NCBI GenBank assembly: GCA_024734555.1
Contig: JANPWX010000247.1
Coordinates: forward strand, 763,267 to 827,266
DNA length: 64,000 nt
Source: Trochalopteron elliotii
Taxonomy: Eukaryota; Chordata; Aves; Passeriformes; Leiothrichidae
Reading direction: 5' to 3'
Part shown: one piece after another, positions 29,962-42,454 of the stretch
Numbering within the stretch: the stretch's first letter is position 1
Layout of the letters: every line of letters starts with the position of its first letter
Notes under the pieces: model-generated
Told to the model about the DNA's origin: nothing
Database searches by the model: none
What the model saw: the letters and a program-made list of their open reading frames with translations, nothing else
Program-made: the position numbers and the translations under genes

Positions 29962-31639
29962 ACAAGATATGAAAACACCAACAGCTTACAGGCCTTCCCA
30001 TATTTTTCTGCAGTTAATTATATGAACAAGTTGTAGCTCATCTTTTAAGTGTGCCTTATCTTAAACTCAGTTTTGCGTGGGCTTAGCTTGCAGCTACACT
30101 TCTGTTTTTCTTTTTTACTATTTAATTGCAGTCTCTTTACCTTAATGGGAACAAAATGGTGTGCATTAATCAAAGCTTTAATGGGACTGCATTACAGCTG
30201 GGTCTAAGGAAAGGCAGAATAGGGACCTGTTGTTTTTAGAACAGCTGGAAGAATTATAAAAAGAAACAAACAAACAAAAAACCACAAAAAATGAACCCCA
30301 GCAAAACGCCAACCAACCAAGTTGCCAAAAGGTAGTTTCTGTCTTAACACTGGTAGCTGTGTACCTGAGGCAATTGTCTCTCTGAGGCTGACAGATGTAG
30401 GGTACTATCTTTCAAGAATTTAGTTATGTCTTCCCAAGTGGACCTGGGAAGCTAGAAGGAGAAGATTAGAAATGGTAGAGAACTGCAAGATCTTGCCTTC
30501 TGGGGAGCAGAGGCTCATCTGTGTGCTTTCATGTGAGCTTTGGGTGACCCCAAAGATGAAAAATGTCTCTCTTCTGACCTGGCAATTAATTTGTGATTTC
30601 ATTTTTATCAGTCATTTTCTTTATCTTTTTGTGACAACAAAAGTTGGATTTCATTGTGATCATCTCTCAAATTTGCTCTGTGCTACAGTATAGCTGTTTG
30701 GTAGAGAATGGACAAGAGCAACTGTCCTTATGACATGGCTTGGTTTTTGCCTTCCATCTAATAGTCTCTAGTATTTTGTTGTTGTTAGTAGCAACAGGAA
30801 AACAGTTTTGTCCTGTGAGAAATAAATCATGGCAAGAAGCAAGATTGGAATGAATTAGTTATTCATCATAGTTATCAGAGCATGTGCTTTTCCTGTTCTC
30901 GCAGTCATTCTTTGATCTTTGTAACCTAAACAAAACATAGATGGGAAGAAGCTTAATTTTGATCATCCTTCCTCAGTGTGATTGATAGAATTGCTTCCAG
31001 TTAAACACTCAAAGATGATGGTGGTCCTGTTTCCTACACTTTGTGTTTCCTAGTCTTGGGAACTACTTGCATTCTTATTTCTTGGTTTTATATTACATTT
31101 GACTGAATGGGCCAAGTTTTATTCAGTTGCAAGCCTGTCAATATTCTAGATGATACGTTGTGACTGCCCTGGCTTGATTATTTACTATTCTGATGGCCTT
31201 AATATTTCACAAAATTTGGTGAGCTTGAATATAAAAAAAAAATAATTTGAAATGGTTTTCTCTTCCTAATATGTGTCATCATAAAATGAATTTCAGTAGT
31301 AGTGGTGCTTTGAAAGTAAATTTGCCTATGCACAAATAGATTGGAAAGCCTATAATATTTTTCTTCAAAGCAAGTTTTGACTGCGAAGCAGGAAAATTGT
31401 GTAGCTACTATATAGCTGCACAGTAAAAAGGTGCCATGCCCACTGTATGTTAAGAGGCAGAGAAATGAATGACTGTATATAATTGAAGGTGTTAGTGAGT
31501 AAAATTAAATTTCTTTGAACAGCTGACACTGTATTTTCTGCTTCTGGTTTTGCATGTGTGACATCTGCATCAGTGTGCAACCTTTGTACCAGTAGTGCTT
31601 GTTGGGCTGCACATATTCCCTGGATTCTTTTCTGCTGTC

Positions 31640-31762
31640 TCCAGAGACCTGGATGGGCAAGATCCTGGGCAGCCTGCTCTAGTTGTTCTTGTTTGGATCA
31701 GGGGTGTTGGACTAGGTAATCTCCAGATCTTCCGACCTCAGCCATCCTCTGATGCTGTGAAT
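31640..31762 (+). mobile_element. CR1 LINE fragment (3' end, sense)
   Basis: The sequence contains the typical CR1 3' end: CTGGATGGGCAAGATCCTGGG, GCAGCCTGCTCTAG, GGTGTTGGACTAGGTAATC and CTCCAGATCTTCC, ending in CTGATGCTGTGAATTCTTG, a decayed form of the ATTCTGTGA tail repeat. It is 5'-truncated, as most avian CR1 copies are. Confidence 0.85.
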
Positions 31763-33806
31763 TCTTGCTACTAAGTAGTCAGTGATGGAATCATAAGTGA
31801 CATCTGTGTATGTGTATATTGTTTTTCTTGTTTTTAATGTAATCCTGGTAGAAATCTAAGAATAGTTTTAGCATTCATTTTAATTTAAGTAGCTCGTGGT
31901 CCAGATTTGCTGAGTGCCGAGCACAAAGTTAAATGACTACTTGGTGACTTGTACTGATATTCCACTTCAAGCCAATGCTCTTACTCACTGTTTGATACAT
32001 TGTGAACAAAGCAAACGTCTGCTTTAAGTGCATGGGCAAAAAACCTGTGTTTCATGCTTTTTCTGCCAGATGAATATAAAATCAGTTCTGGATCCAGGAT
32101 ATCCAGCTCCTCCTCTGGAAGAAAGCCAAGTTTTTAAATGGCTTTCTTAATAAATGTTCTGTGGGAAGCTACAAGATTTTTCTCGTTTTCAGTTATTTTA
32201 CAGAAATCTCTCTCTGAAATCTTTGTCTGGTTGCTATATAGAGCAATCGATCCCTTTGGGATCCTTCTTGCTGCATACCACTCCTAGATAAAATTCCTTA
32301 GTTTTTTTTTAATTTGGGCATAATGTTATTCCAAAACGTTACAGGATGTCTGAGGGAAAAATCGTCATAAAATATTGCAGCATGCAACCCTTCAGGTGCT
32401 CTGAGCCTTCAGTTTTACCTTTAGAGAGACTAAGAGTTTTAGGGATTGAGTAGGAATAGTTTCTTTTCTCAGTCCCAAGCCAGTTTCCTTCTGGGAAGGC
32501 TTGAAGCACCAGAAAAGAGTTTACAAAGCAAATCTCAACTTCCTGGAATTCTGCACATCAATGTACAGTCCCTTTGGGACCCCTTAAGGTCCACTTTAAC
32601 CCTTGTCCCTTTCTTAGCCTGATTTTTTTTTTTTGATAGTCCTGAGTTAGGACTTCAGTTTTTCTTTTTTTTTTCTTTCTGGACTCCAGGACTGAGCAGT
32701 TGAAGCAGCAGCGTCTTCTATTTTTGCAACTCCGTGCTTCATCTAATTAATCTCATCTCATGCATTGTCTTCATTTGAGACTAATGATTACCATGATCTT
32801 TAGACATCAATGCACTTGGACAGTTGTGCTTTTTAAGAGTCTAAAATAAGTTACCTGAAATATTTAAGATTTTGGTGAAGAATGGGTGAAGTGATACAAC
32901 ATGTGATATAACATGCTTCTAGATTTACCTGCTTGCTTACAAGGAAAAATTAAAGTTTGTTTGGCCAGTCAGATTCTGTAGGTATTCTGCTCTGTATTTC
33001 CTGTTCCTAAATACATTCTATTAAAATTCAGATCCCCAGGACCTGAGTCTGAGGCTGAGCCTCTTTGCTTAAATCATTGTGGTAGGAGATTTTATCCTAG
33101 TTATGCGCTTTTTTCCTTCCAGCTGTATAATTCAGAGGAAAGGGAAAGAAAGTACTAAAACTATTTCTATTAATCTATGCCATTTGGCATGTAAGGAAGA
33201 AAGAGTGTTTTTCTCCTACTCTTTGTTGCTGTTGAGGAAGCCTCTGTAAATAACATGTAACTATTAGCACAGGATCATGTGTATTCTTGCCAGTGTACCA
33301 CAGCAGCATGATATGGATGTTTAATTACAGAGAAACATCTGGTGCATGGAGACTTGATAACAGGAGCAGGGTTGTTGATAGTTGTTGCCATAGTTGTGAT
33401 AGCAGTTGTTATCCAAGAGATGTGTTTGTTATACCTTCCAAGCATCTCGTTCTGAAAAAGGTTATTATCAGACCCTTTAAAAAATTACCTTTTCTTCGTT
33501 AATATTAGAAACACTTGAGAAACCACATATATAGTAGTCATGACCTACACAAACTTCAGTGTTTTGCTTTGATTTTTATCTGTGGCTGTTAACCACCACA
33601 GGAAAAGTAATACTTTACTGGAGCAGTTATTTGTTAACAACAGCAGAAAAACGCGTAGCAAGCAGGATCCTTAGTTCTATTGAGATCTTGTCATCATTCA
33701 CTATGAACATATCTTGGTGTACTCTGGAACTGAATAAACTTTTAAAGTCACTTCTTGGAGTGAATTCTGAAGGCAAGAGAGGGATCCTAATCTGTATTGA
33801 GCTGTG

Positions 33807-33807
<1 letters not shown>

Positions 33808-33850
<43 letters not shown>
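33808..33850. repeat. Poly(T) tract, 43 bases
   Basis: This is an uninterrupted run of 43 T. It is flanked by AGCTGTGC on the left and AAGCTGTATG on the right, so the word AGCTGT occurs on both sides. Its length may be affected by sequencing error. Confidence 0.95.
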
Positions 33851-33853
<3 letters not shown>

Positions 33854-36402
33854 CTGTATGCAATGTTGCCATTCTGTTCTTTTTCTCTCCTTCTCTCTAA
33901 GCTTTGTTCCTCTTATCTAGCCTGCTAACAACCTCTGGGTTCTTCAACAAGTGCCTGGAGATTGTTGCCAGGATGACTATTTTGCATTTTAGCATGTGAT
34001 TCAGTGGATGGTTCAAGATAGACCATGGTTTTAACCTAAGTAAGTATTACTATTATAAGTAATCTTCATCATTCTTGACCAAGGATAAATGAAGACTAAT
34101 TCCCTAATTTTATAATTTTAATTATAATTTTAATTTTGTTTTTCTGTGAGTAACTGCCTCAGTTCCTGATAGCATGATAAAGAATTTGCTTCAAAAAACA
34201 CGTATTAAAAATAAAGTAGCAAAGCAGCTTTCATCATATTTTTGGAGACTGTTTTACAAGCACACATCAGTGTGTTTTTCCCTACCCCCTATTTATGCCA
34301 GCCTGTATTCTTATTTTGAAGATGATTAATATTGATCCTCATTGCAAAGAGGGATAGCCTTGTCTACACAAGGCTCTTCTCAAGCCCCTTTTGTACAAAT
34401 GTCTAAGCTTTCTCTAAGCCAAAAGAAAACAGTTTACATGAAGTGTTGGTGATTTTTGGTTTTGCTTTGAGTGCTAAGAGAAATGGGCCTTTCACCTAAA
34501 ACATCCTTGAGTTTGTCTTGGAGTTCCAAGGTGCTCAGAGCTGCCTTTGGTTATAGGCAGAGGACATCCTATTAGTCAGGTGGGTTGTTTCAGTGATACT
34601 GTGATGTTGCAGAAACAGATGGGCAAGTTAGGCTGTTCTCCAAAATGGTTCTGCAATGCAGTTGAGATATAAGTCGTCAAATAACCCCTAAATCTGCCAA
34701 GTAATTGTTGATGAATTCTTCAGCAGAGAAGCAGATGAATAAGAAAGTCTTTAATCAAGAATTTTATACTGACACATAACTGTGTCAGTTTTCTGAAAGT
34801 GGGATGCTGGTTTTCATGGTGTTGAAAGTGTTGTTGAAGAGTTTTTCTTCTGAAACATCTATTTAGACTGGATAAAGGAACAGCCTCCTGGCTGAAGGAA
34901 CACTAAGCTTCAAGGTATCAACTTTACACAGTTTAATTCTGTCTCTGTAAAGTGTCTCATAGAAGAATATAATCTAGATCACTCATACTGTGCTGAAAGT
35001 AAAAGAAAAGCAATTTCTTCTCAAATGGTTCTTATATTATTTCAAGTTGTCTTAAGGGATAGCTATAACTAATGAAAAATTCTGCTAGAGCTATGGCTTC
35101 ATAAATGGTTTCCTTCAGAAGTGTCCATGTAATTGGAATTTTGTTACAAGCACCATTGAATGTTGTTCTTATTGGCACAGAATGGTTGACACACATAGAG
35201 CCAATGCTTTGTTAATAAAGTACTTGCTCAGTGACAATTTGATTTAAAAGTTTCTTGCCAATATCTGGCCCTGGTTGACTGACTTAGCAGATGAGTGATG
35301 ACTCAGTAAATAAGAAAATTCTGCTTTGCAGTGGCTTTTATGGAGTCTGTGACCTGTTGTTTTCAAGTGCTAGTTATCAGCAGCTGCACCAGTGCAGCAC
35401 TTCTGTGATGAAAGCCAGTGTGACAGTAACTCTCGCTGTCTCTCCCACGTTGCTCTGTCTCATGATCTGCAGCAGTTGTACAGGGAAAGGGGGAGCTGTG
35501 CTGTGTATGAATGACCTAGAAGGGCAGCTTTTGTTTTGCTGCTGGGTCAGATCTGTGTGTAAATTGCAGCTGCTGTTTTCTCCTCTCCCACCTTTTCTTT
35601 GAAGGAAAGTATGGCCAATACACATGACTGCACTGTGACTGTGTCTAGCTACTGTGTGGATCATTAGCTTCTCTGACTTGCATCAAGGATGAAAACAAAA
35701 TATCTAGGCCCTATAGACTACTTTGATTAAGGTGCCTGGATAGTTTCAGAATATGTGCCAGCTTGAACTTAAGGCTTTGTTCTTGCTTGTGTCCTGCCTT
35801 TAGAAACATCAGATTTCTGAAGTTTTCAAGTCATTATCAGAGAAGTGAAACTTGTCTTATGGTGAAGGAGGGAGGATGAGAGAGGGAAGGGAGAGAGAAG
35901 ATAAATTAAATTTTCCAAAGGTGGCTTCTTGTTTCTCTCCTTTTCCTTTCCCCAGTGTGAGAAATTCTGCTGTGTAGAATTTTCCTCCTGAGAGAGGAAA
36001 AATCTTACAAACCTTCTGTAGCGTGCTAGATCTGCATATGTCCCTGTCTTGTTCTATCGTGACCCCACAAATAGGTGAGAATTGGGTATTCTAAAGCTAG
36101 TCCTCCTCTTTCTGCAGTGCAGCTGATACAGCTACACTTTGCTCTTGCATGTGCCAGCGCTGTTGTTTGCTTACTTTTCCCCATTAGTAATAGAAATGAT
36201 TTCAGCACTTTGTTTTACAAATCCTCATGCCTCAAGGTATGCATTTTCTTACCTAGCAGTGATTTATTTTCTTTTTATTCGGTGTCTGCCCTGTTCTTTG
36301 GCTCATGTGTTGTAAGAATCCAAACTAGTTTTTTCACATGCTTCTTTGACAATTTTGCAATTTATATAAACAAAATATATCTGGCAGCCGGTGCTGTTGT
36401 AT

Positions 36403-36441
36403 AGCTGTTCTTACCTCTACAGTACAGCTGTTCTTACCTCT
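36403..36441. repeat. Short tandem duplication (23-bp period)
   Basis: The 16-base word AGCTGTTCTTACCTCT occurs at 36403 and again at 36426, separated by ACAGTAC. It is a local slippage-type duplication. Confidence 0.9.
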
Positions 36442-37927
36442 TTCTCCATAGAAATTGATCTACTGTATTTAACTTAATTAAAGAAATACTTGTTACAAGA
36501 GTGGACCAGAACAATTTTTAGGACGTATTTGAAAGGTTGCGTATGAGAGGGAAAGATGCATGTGATACTTTCTTCTTTGGCACTTCTGAAGTACTGGCAT
36601 TTGAAGTGTTAAAGAATGTCAGTTATAGACCTCACTCTTTTCATTGTAAACAGCCTTGGTGGTATTTCAGCTCCTGAACCAAAGCACTTGTTTTAGTGTG
36701 TCATTTAGATTCTTAGCTATGTTTGACAATCTTGTTTCCTCAGCCTTCTTTGGAAATGGAGCTTGTCCAGCGAAATATTAAATGGAATAAAGGGAAAGAA
36801 ATGTTATTTGTTAAATGAAATGCTTTAGTTTTGATAAGAACAGATCAGAGAGTAAGTATCAACTAACAAATCCCTTAAAACATAAAATAACCAGTTTGAC
36901 ATATTTTCACCCTTTTTTAAAGTTGCCACTTAGCTTTAAAAATACAATCAACAAAATTAATTGTCATTGTTATACTCCCAAGTGGGACATTACCAAGCTG
37001 ACCTAAAGCATTATTTTCAAGGTCCACTCCTGTTAGTTAATCCCCTTTTAAAAGAGGCTCATAAACAAAAATTGTTTACTCAGAACACTCTGGAATCTTC
37101 TGAATATTATGAGTAAAATATCTGTCCTGAAAGGACCCCCCAATGACTCAGACTTTGAAAGGCAATTAACTGCATACAGTGAACTGAAGTTCAGTTCTGT
37201 AAGTTTGGAGCAGGCCTCTGATCTCTCAGAGCCTTTCACTCAGCCCATGTTAAACCCCTTGAACCAAACTAACCTGCCTTGAATTGTTGTACAAAATCAG
37301 GTGTCTTTTCTGTGCATGCAGTTTAAACTCTTTGATTTCCAGAGAGATGGAATAATTGCAGAAAGTGCAGTCCTCCAGAATGTTATGCTAAAGCTATCTT
37401 TGAGCAGGGTAATGTTGGTCATAATATCTGATTTTACAATTTATTTGCAGTAATACTGTGGCTATGGTAATGAAATGTGGGATTTAGAGTAAGTCTGTTA
37501 CAAAGGAGATTTGGGCTGAAATACCATGTTTAGATTTGGTCACTTTAATTTCTTGTTTAGTTTGCAGCTTGAAGCTGAAGCTACACAAGCTGTTGATTTT
37601 TATCAATTATGCTATGGTTTCTGTTTGAAGGAAAAGTAAGAATGGGCAGAAAACAGACTGCAACAAAATAGATACTGAGCATCTTTAAAAATGAAAAAAA
37701 AATTGTAGCATATTGAGTTTTTTTGGAAAGTTTACTTATTGCACTTAAAATTGTCTGCACCATTTGTACTTTTTAGTATATATATCAGAGCTTGCATAAA
37801 ATACATCGATACTGATGGAAATAACCTGATTTGATGGAAAGGTCTCATGAAGTGAAGCGTTATGCTCTACTGTGTTGTGCAAAGGGGAATTCAAGCCTCT
37901 GATAGCCTGGTGGGTTGTGTCAGAGTG

Positions 37928-38212
37928 TGAAAGAGCTGGCCAAGGCCACTGCACAGACGGTCATTTTTTTGAAGGTCCTTGTGATGGAGGGTGATTCCTG
38001 GTGACTGGAAAAAGGTACATATGGCCATTTGCAAGGAGGGTCCAGGTACTGGAGGTCGATCAGGCTGACCTTAGGCCCTGAGAAGATTAGGAAGTATATC
38101 CTGGTAGCATAAGGAGGTGATTGGGATCAGTTGACTTGGGTTTATCAAGGACAGACCAACCAGACAGTTTTTGGTGAGAAATGACTGACTGTATGGATGG
38201 AGACAGTGGTCT
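37928..38212 (+). mobile_element. CR1 LINE fragment (reverse-transcriptase region, sense)
   Basis: The stretch has the order of motifs found in the RT portion of avian CR1: AAAGAGCTGGCCAAGGCC, then GGTGACTGGAAAAAGG, GGCCATTTGCAAGGAGGGTC, TGATTGGGATCAG, GGGTTTATCAAGGACAG and GACCAACCAGA. It is too decayed to hold an open frame. The boundaries are approximate. Confidence 0.75.
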
Positions 38213-38460
38213 TATGCTTAGACAACATCTACTGCCCCTTCTCTGCTTTTTGCTATACTCTGATATAATTGCTTGTTTTCTAAACACAGAAAAGACTCTG
38301 TAAGCCATATTAAGTCATAGATGTGCTCAGTCCTCACAGGCTCGCTTGTTTTCCTGCTGCAGCCAACAATGGGTTTCTGATGCATTACAAAAATATTTCT
38401 TATTTACAGTAGAACCTTCTCATTTTAGTTCTGCAGACATTGTTTGCAAGACATGAGTTG

Positions 38461-38520
38461 GTCTTTTCAGGTCCTAGAAGAGTATGAGAGTACTCTTCAG
38501 GTCCTAGAAGAGTAGAGAGA
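38461..38520. repeat. 30-bp tandem duplication
   Basis: Two adjacent 30-bp units share the core CTTCAGGTCCTAGAAGAGTA (one mismatch near the left end) at a 30-base offset, then diverge slightly. It looks like a local, fairly recent duplication. Confidence 0.9.
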
Positions 38521-39234
38521 TGACTTTTACAGCACTCTGACTAGGGGAAAATCTCAACACATTTCAGTAAGACAAGTTTAGTGGTCCTGGCTGAGGGTGA
38601 GGTAGAGCATTCCCAGTTTATTGAATTTTGGAAAAAGTGTTCTGGGTGCAGCTTTGCTGGGCAGCCTGGTGTTATGTTGTCCCTTCAGGTCTGAGAAGGG
38701 GTGGTAAGCCGTAAGAAATGGGGAGAGGGATGAGAAATGGACTGTCATACTGAAGACTTGGGATCGCTGGAGCCTTAAAAAGGTCTGAGGGAGATTTGCA
38801 AAGAAGATATGGATGGTGATCACAGACATAATGAGGCACATGTAACTTCAAATAAATAAATTAATTAATCCAATATCAGTATTCATATTTGAAACCAATT
38901 TTTTTGGTGTAGTGAGTATCAGAAATGTATCTTGTCCTGTTCAGAGAGCTACATAAAGCTTTGGAATCAAGTGCTGCTTTTTGAGGAGGAAGGGGCGGAT
39001 ACTGACTTGAGGTTAATGTTTTAATTCTCTTTATCTTAGAACACAGGAGACTTAATTCTGCAGTGAATCAGGCAGGGAAAAGATAAATTGAAAAGTAAAA
39101 CAATATATCATATGACAGGTGATAAACCTGAATACTTAGTGTTGTGTTTGCTTTGGTTAGTCGTGTTTAAAATTCAGGCAATGCTAGTGAAATTAAATTA
39201 TTTCTAATACTTCCTGTGTTTGTTATTTTTACAG

Positions 39235-39389
39235 ATGACATGGCAGAGCTTCTTCTTGGGGAGTCCAAACTAGAACAATTTTTGAAGGAAAATACTCTTA
39301 AACACAGTAATAGTCCCCAGGACCCGCAGTCGAAGCTGACTGAGGTCAGGAAACATCTCACGGCAGCACTTGATAGAGGAAATCTCAAG
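39235..39389 (+). CDS. TTC7B: TTC7B exon 2: N-terminal helical region
   Basis: The exon contributes two bases completing an Asp codon plus 51 codons, starting (D)DMAELLLGESKLEQ and ending LTAALDRGNLK. The protein matches TTC7B, the scaffold that links PI4KA (PI4KIIIalpha) with FAM126 and the membrane anchor EFR3 at the plasma membrane for PI4P synthesis. The acceptor is TTTTTACAG and the donor GTATGTAAG. The middle of the exon (after LKEN) is the most divergent part from the human sequence as I recall it. An in-frame ATG at 39240-39242 could be mistaken by gene predictors for the start. The conserved protein needs about 40 residues from exon 1 upstream. Confidence 0.95.
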
Positions 39390-40191
39390 GTATGTAAGTC
39401 GGCCTGAGCAAGAATTAGAAACCTTGAAATTGACTGAAGTAATGAGGAAAGGTTCCTTAAATTATATTTTCAGGTTCTGAAAGTGAGATTAATGCAAGAG
39501 AGCATTTTTTGTCAGAACCTTCTAATGTTCATAGCCATTCTGGTCCTTCTTTTACTTAACTATTGTTGTAGCTACTACATCAGCTTACCTCTTCTGTACT
39601 CAACATCCATCTTTTCAGAGATCAAAAGAAGCTTATTTTACAGTCATCTGTAACATTTTGTTTTCAATGGCTTCTGGGAGTATTAATTTCTCTTTCTTTT
39701 CCCTCTTCATTCCTCCGTTAGTTCTTTTTTTCAAGACATTTATTCTGTCCTGATACTTTGGAATGGTATGAATTAAATATGTAGGCTGTGGAACATATAT
39801 CATTAAGTTTCGATGCTATGTTATTTTCAACTGTGCTTGTGGTGTTAGAAAAAGAAGTCATTGGAGGAGTTGTAATGATAGGCTGCCTTTAAATAGTTTT
39901 ATCACCTGGCAAAGCTGGTTTCCAACAGAGAGGTATTTCTGGTACATGTGTAAATAAGCATGTTAATATCTAAAATGACTGGTAATGCTTTTCAGTAGCT
40001 TGCTGGAATGAGATTTAGTGAATTTCCCCTACTTCAAGGTTCTCAAATATCACACAAGACAGGATTTTGTTCATTTGTTGCGCTGTTAGAAGAAATATTC
40101 TGGGAGTGACAGAAAACATACCTGATAATTATCAGAAAGTATTAGGTATGTTTTCTCAGGGAAAACCCTTTCTTATGTCTCTTCCTTCTAG
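39390..40191 (+). other. TTC7B: TTC7B intron 2
   Basis: This is an 802-base phase 0 intron with a GTATGT donor and a CCTTCTAG acceptor. No repeat or RNA feature is recognised. Confidence 0.9.
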
Positions 40192-40360
40192 CCAGAATTC
40201 CTACAAGAAGCTAACCTAATAATGGCCAAATTAAACTATGTGGAAGGTCATTACAAAGAAGCTCTGAACACATATGCCAGGGTTGGTGTTGATGACTTGC
40301 TGCTGACTGCAGTGCCGCCGTACCGGCTACGGATGATTGCTGAGGCATATTCTACTAAAG
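40192..40360 (+). CDS. TTC7B: TTC7B exon 3: first TPR-like helices
   Basis: The exon encodes 56 codons plus one base, starting PEFLQEANLIMAKLNYVEG and ending AEAYSTK with a split Gly codon. The YVEGHYKEALNTYARVG segment has the small-large pattern of a TPR helix pair, as in the N-terminal part of TTC7 proteins. The donor is GTGAGA at 40361, and the join (G plus GT) gives Gly followed by LCLEK from exon 4. As I recall, human TTC7B has Ser, not Pro, at the first codon and Asp, not His, after VEG. Both are mild changes. TTC7A is excluded mainly by the overall match and by the neighbouring RPS6KA5. Confidence 0.96.
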
Positions 40361-42072
40361 GTGAGATTGCTCTTTCCAGTATCATAATGTGGAAATGGTT
40401 TTTTAAAAGTTAATTTATATCCTGTTCAAAGATGCAGAATTTTTAGTTTGAATGTCATCTATACACAGTAGTGGAGTGCCATATTTGTAGATAAAATAAG
40501 AGGATGGTTTGGGTCCTTTAAATTATTCAGAGTTTGTGATAGGTTACCAAGACTTTTACCTCAATTAATATTCTAACTGTGCTGTCATCTCATCAAATTT
40601 TTTGAGTGTATTTAAAAGTCCTTCCATATATAAATGTCACAGTAGCTGTGGCTGGTTACTGAAAGTATTATCGCTGTTGCTGAAAGTTAAGGGTTACAAA
40701 ATGCAGTGCAGTTTCGTGGTGGCTGTGGGCAGAATGGAGGACTTTGATTCATAGTGATGCCTTTTGCAGAATGTTAAAATGCTCAGCCTAAGCTGGGTTG
40801 CGTAACGTGATAACTGACTTAAAGCAATGCATCAGTTGTGCACTTTTATTTTTGAATTCTTCTAATATGAATATAGTTTTTTTTAAAAAAATCGGAAAGT
40901 GAAGGTAATTAAAAACCATTTTCTTCTTTACTACTCTAGTATAGTGAAAACTGTAATGCTGGCCTTGTGTCTTAAGGTGGCAGTGCCACTTCAGTTTGGA
41001 AAACTCTGTAATAGACTTAGGGCTGGTCAGTGTATTGGGGAAAATGGCAGTTTGTATGCCAGGGGTTTATTAGAATTTACTGAGTGAAGTGTTTGCTTCA
41101 ATCTGCTGTGTTTAAGCATGGGTTTACTTGCATATGTACTTTTGTTATGTTAAAAGGAGTGTCAAAGGCAGCAAAAAAATTGTGAGAGATTTCTATAGCT
41201 TTGACTGACAATAGATCAAGGATTGTTTCTAACATTAGTCTTGGAAGAGAGTGGCTGTTTTCCACCAACACAGTCCTTCAGTAAACCTTAGACAAGCATG
41301 AATCATGTTCTATGGAGATGTCAGGGAAATAAGGGAACTGGTAGCAGAGACAAAAGGATGCTTCATAAGTCTGGTCACTATTTAGATTAAAGTGGAAGTA
41401 TAGAGAGAATTCTTGTATATGATGTAAATCTGCTCATTTTTCTCAAACAGCATCTCTTTGGGCTTTAGAGCAGTGTCTGCTTTGGTACACTTCCACTCAG
41501 GTTTGTGGATTTTGGCTGTTCCTTTTGTTTTGTTTTTTAAATCTATGAGGAAGTCTGTTGAATTTGTCATGTTCTTTCCATGGGCTTTAAGAACCTAAAT
41601 TTGCTTTTATCTCCAAGGAATTTAATTGAATTTTTTCCCAGAGCTCAACTCTTCTGGCTCTGTTTTGTTTGGCTTCATAATACAGTTGAAACCATACTGG
41701 CATAAATTTTGCACATAAAATTAGTATTATTAATTTTACTTAATTCAAACATAATGTATTAGAAAATAGAAAAAACAGATATCTTTTCTACTCTGGAATG
41801 TTTTGTAGGTTCAGATTTTTTTTAAAAAAAAGAGAACAGAAACCCAGCATATTTTCTGTCTAGATGTGTCGTTTTTTCCTTCTGATTTCAAATTTTATTC
41901 TTAAAACATTGAAATTTGTCATATGAGGCCTGATTTGTCTTGATGGGACTTCATTACTTTTGTCAGTTCTATTGAGTGACTGGATACCAGTTTACCTGAG
42001 CAAACTATTGGGGCTTTTTTGTTGTTTTGTTTGCATTCAGGAACACCTTTTTTTGCTATTTTGTTTCCAGTT

Positions 42073-42454
42073 TGAATGAAATTTTAGGACAGTTTGTGTT
42101 GGAAGGGACCTAAAAGATCATCTCACTCCAAGTGCCCTGCTATGGGCAGGGACACCTTCCACCAGACCAGGTTGCTCAGAGCCCCATCCAACCTGGCTGT
42201 GAGCACTTCCAGGGATGGGGCATCCACAGCTCCTCTGGACAGCCTCTTTCAGCCCCCACCACCCTCACAGTAGACGATTTCTTCCTGATGGCTATTCTAA
42301 ACCTGCACCCTTTCAGTTTAAAGCCTTTATCCCTTGTCTTATCCCTACATGCTCTTGTAAAATGTCCCTCTTCAGCTTTCTTGCAGGCCCATTTAGGTGA
42401 TTTAAGGTCTGCCTAGAGCCTTCTCTTCTCCAGGCTGAGCAACACCAACTTTCA
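42073..42454 (-). mobile_element. CR1 LINE fragment (3' end, antisense)
   Basis: The plus strand shows the complement of a CR1 3' end with its familiar landmarks: TTGGAAGGGACCTAAAAGATC, CTGCTATGGGCAGGGACACC, CCATCCAACCTGGCTGTGAGC, TTCCAGGGATGGGGCATCC and CTTCTCTTCTCCAGGCTGAGC. About 380 bases are preserved. The terminal ATTCTATGA-type repeats are absent or decayed. Open frames of 94 and 61 codons here are repeat by-products. Confidence 0.92.

Larger units (their letters stand above)
23412..39234 (+). other. TTC7B: Presumed TTC7B intron 1 (3' part)
   Basis: This is non-coding sequence between the presumed exon 1 locus and the acceptor TTTTTACAG before exon 2. It includes a minus-strand LTR remnant, two CR1 fragments, a 43-base T tract and a 30-bp tandem duplication, listed separately. 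The rest (23412-25907, 26742-31639, 31763-33807, 33851-37927 and 38521-39234) shows no gene, RNA or repeat I can identify. The intron phase is 1, inferred from the two leading bases of exon 2 completing an Asp codon. Confidence 0.65.

Noticed and set aside
39240..39242. ATG in exon 2 as the TTC7B start codon
   Set aside because: The two bases before the first full codon complete an Asp codon that matches the conserved Asp-Asp-Met, and a canonical acceptor sits directly upstream. The true start lies in exon 1.
42132..42416. 94-codon open frame
   Set aside because: It falls entirely within the antisense CR1 fragment and is not a host gene.
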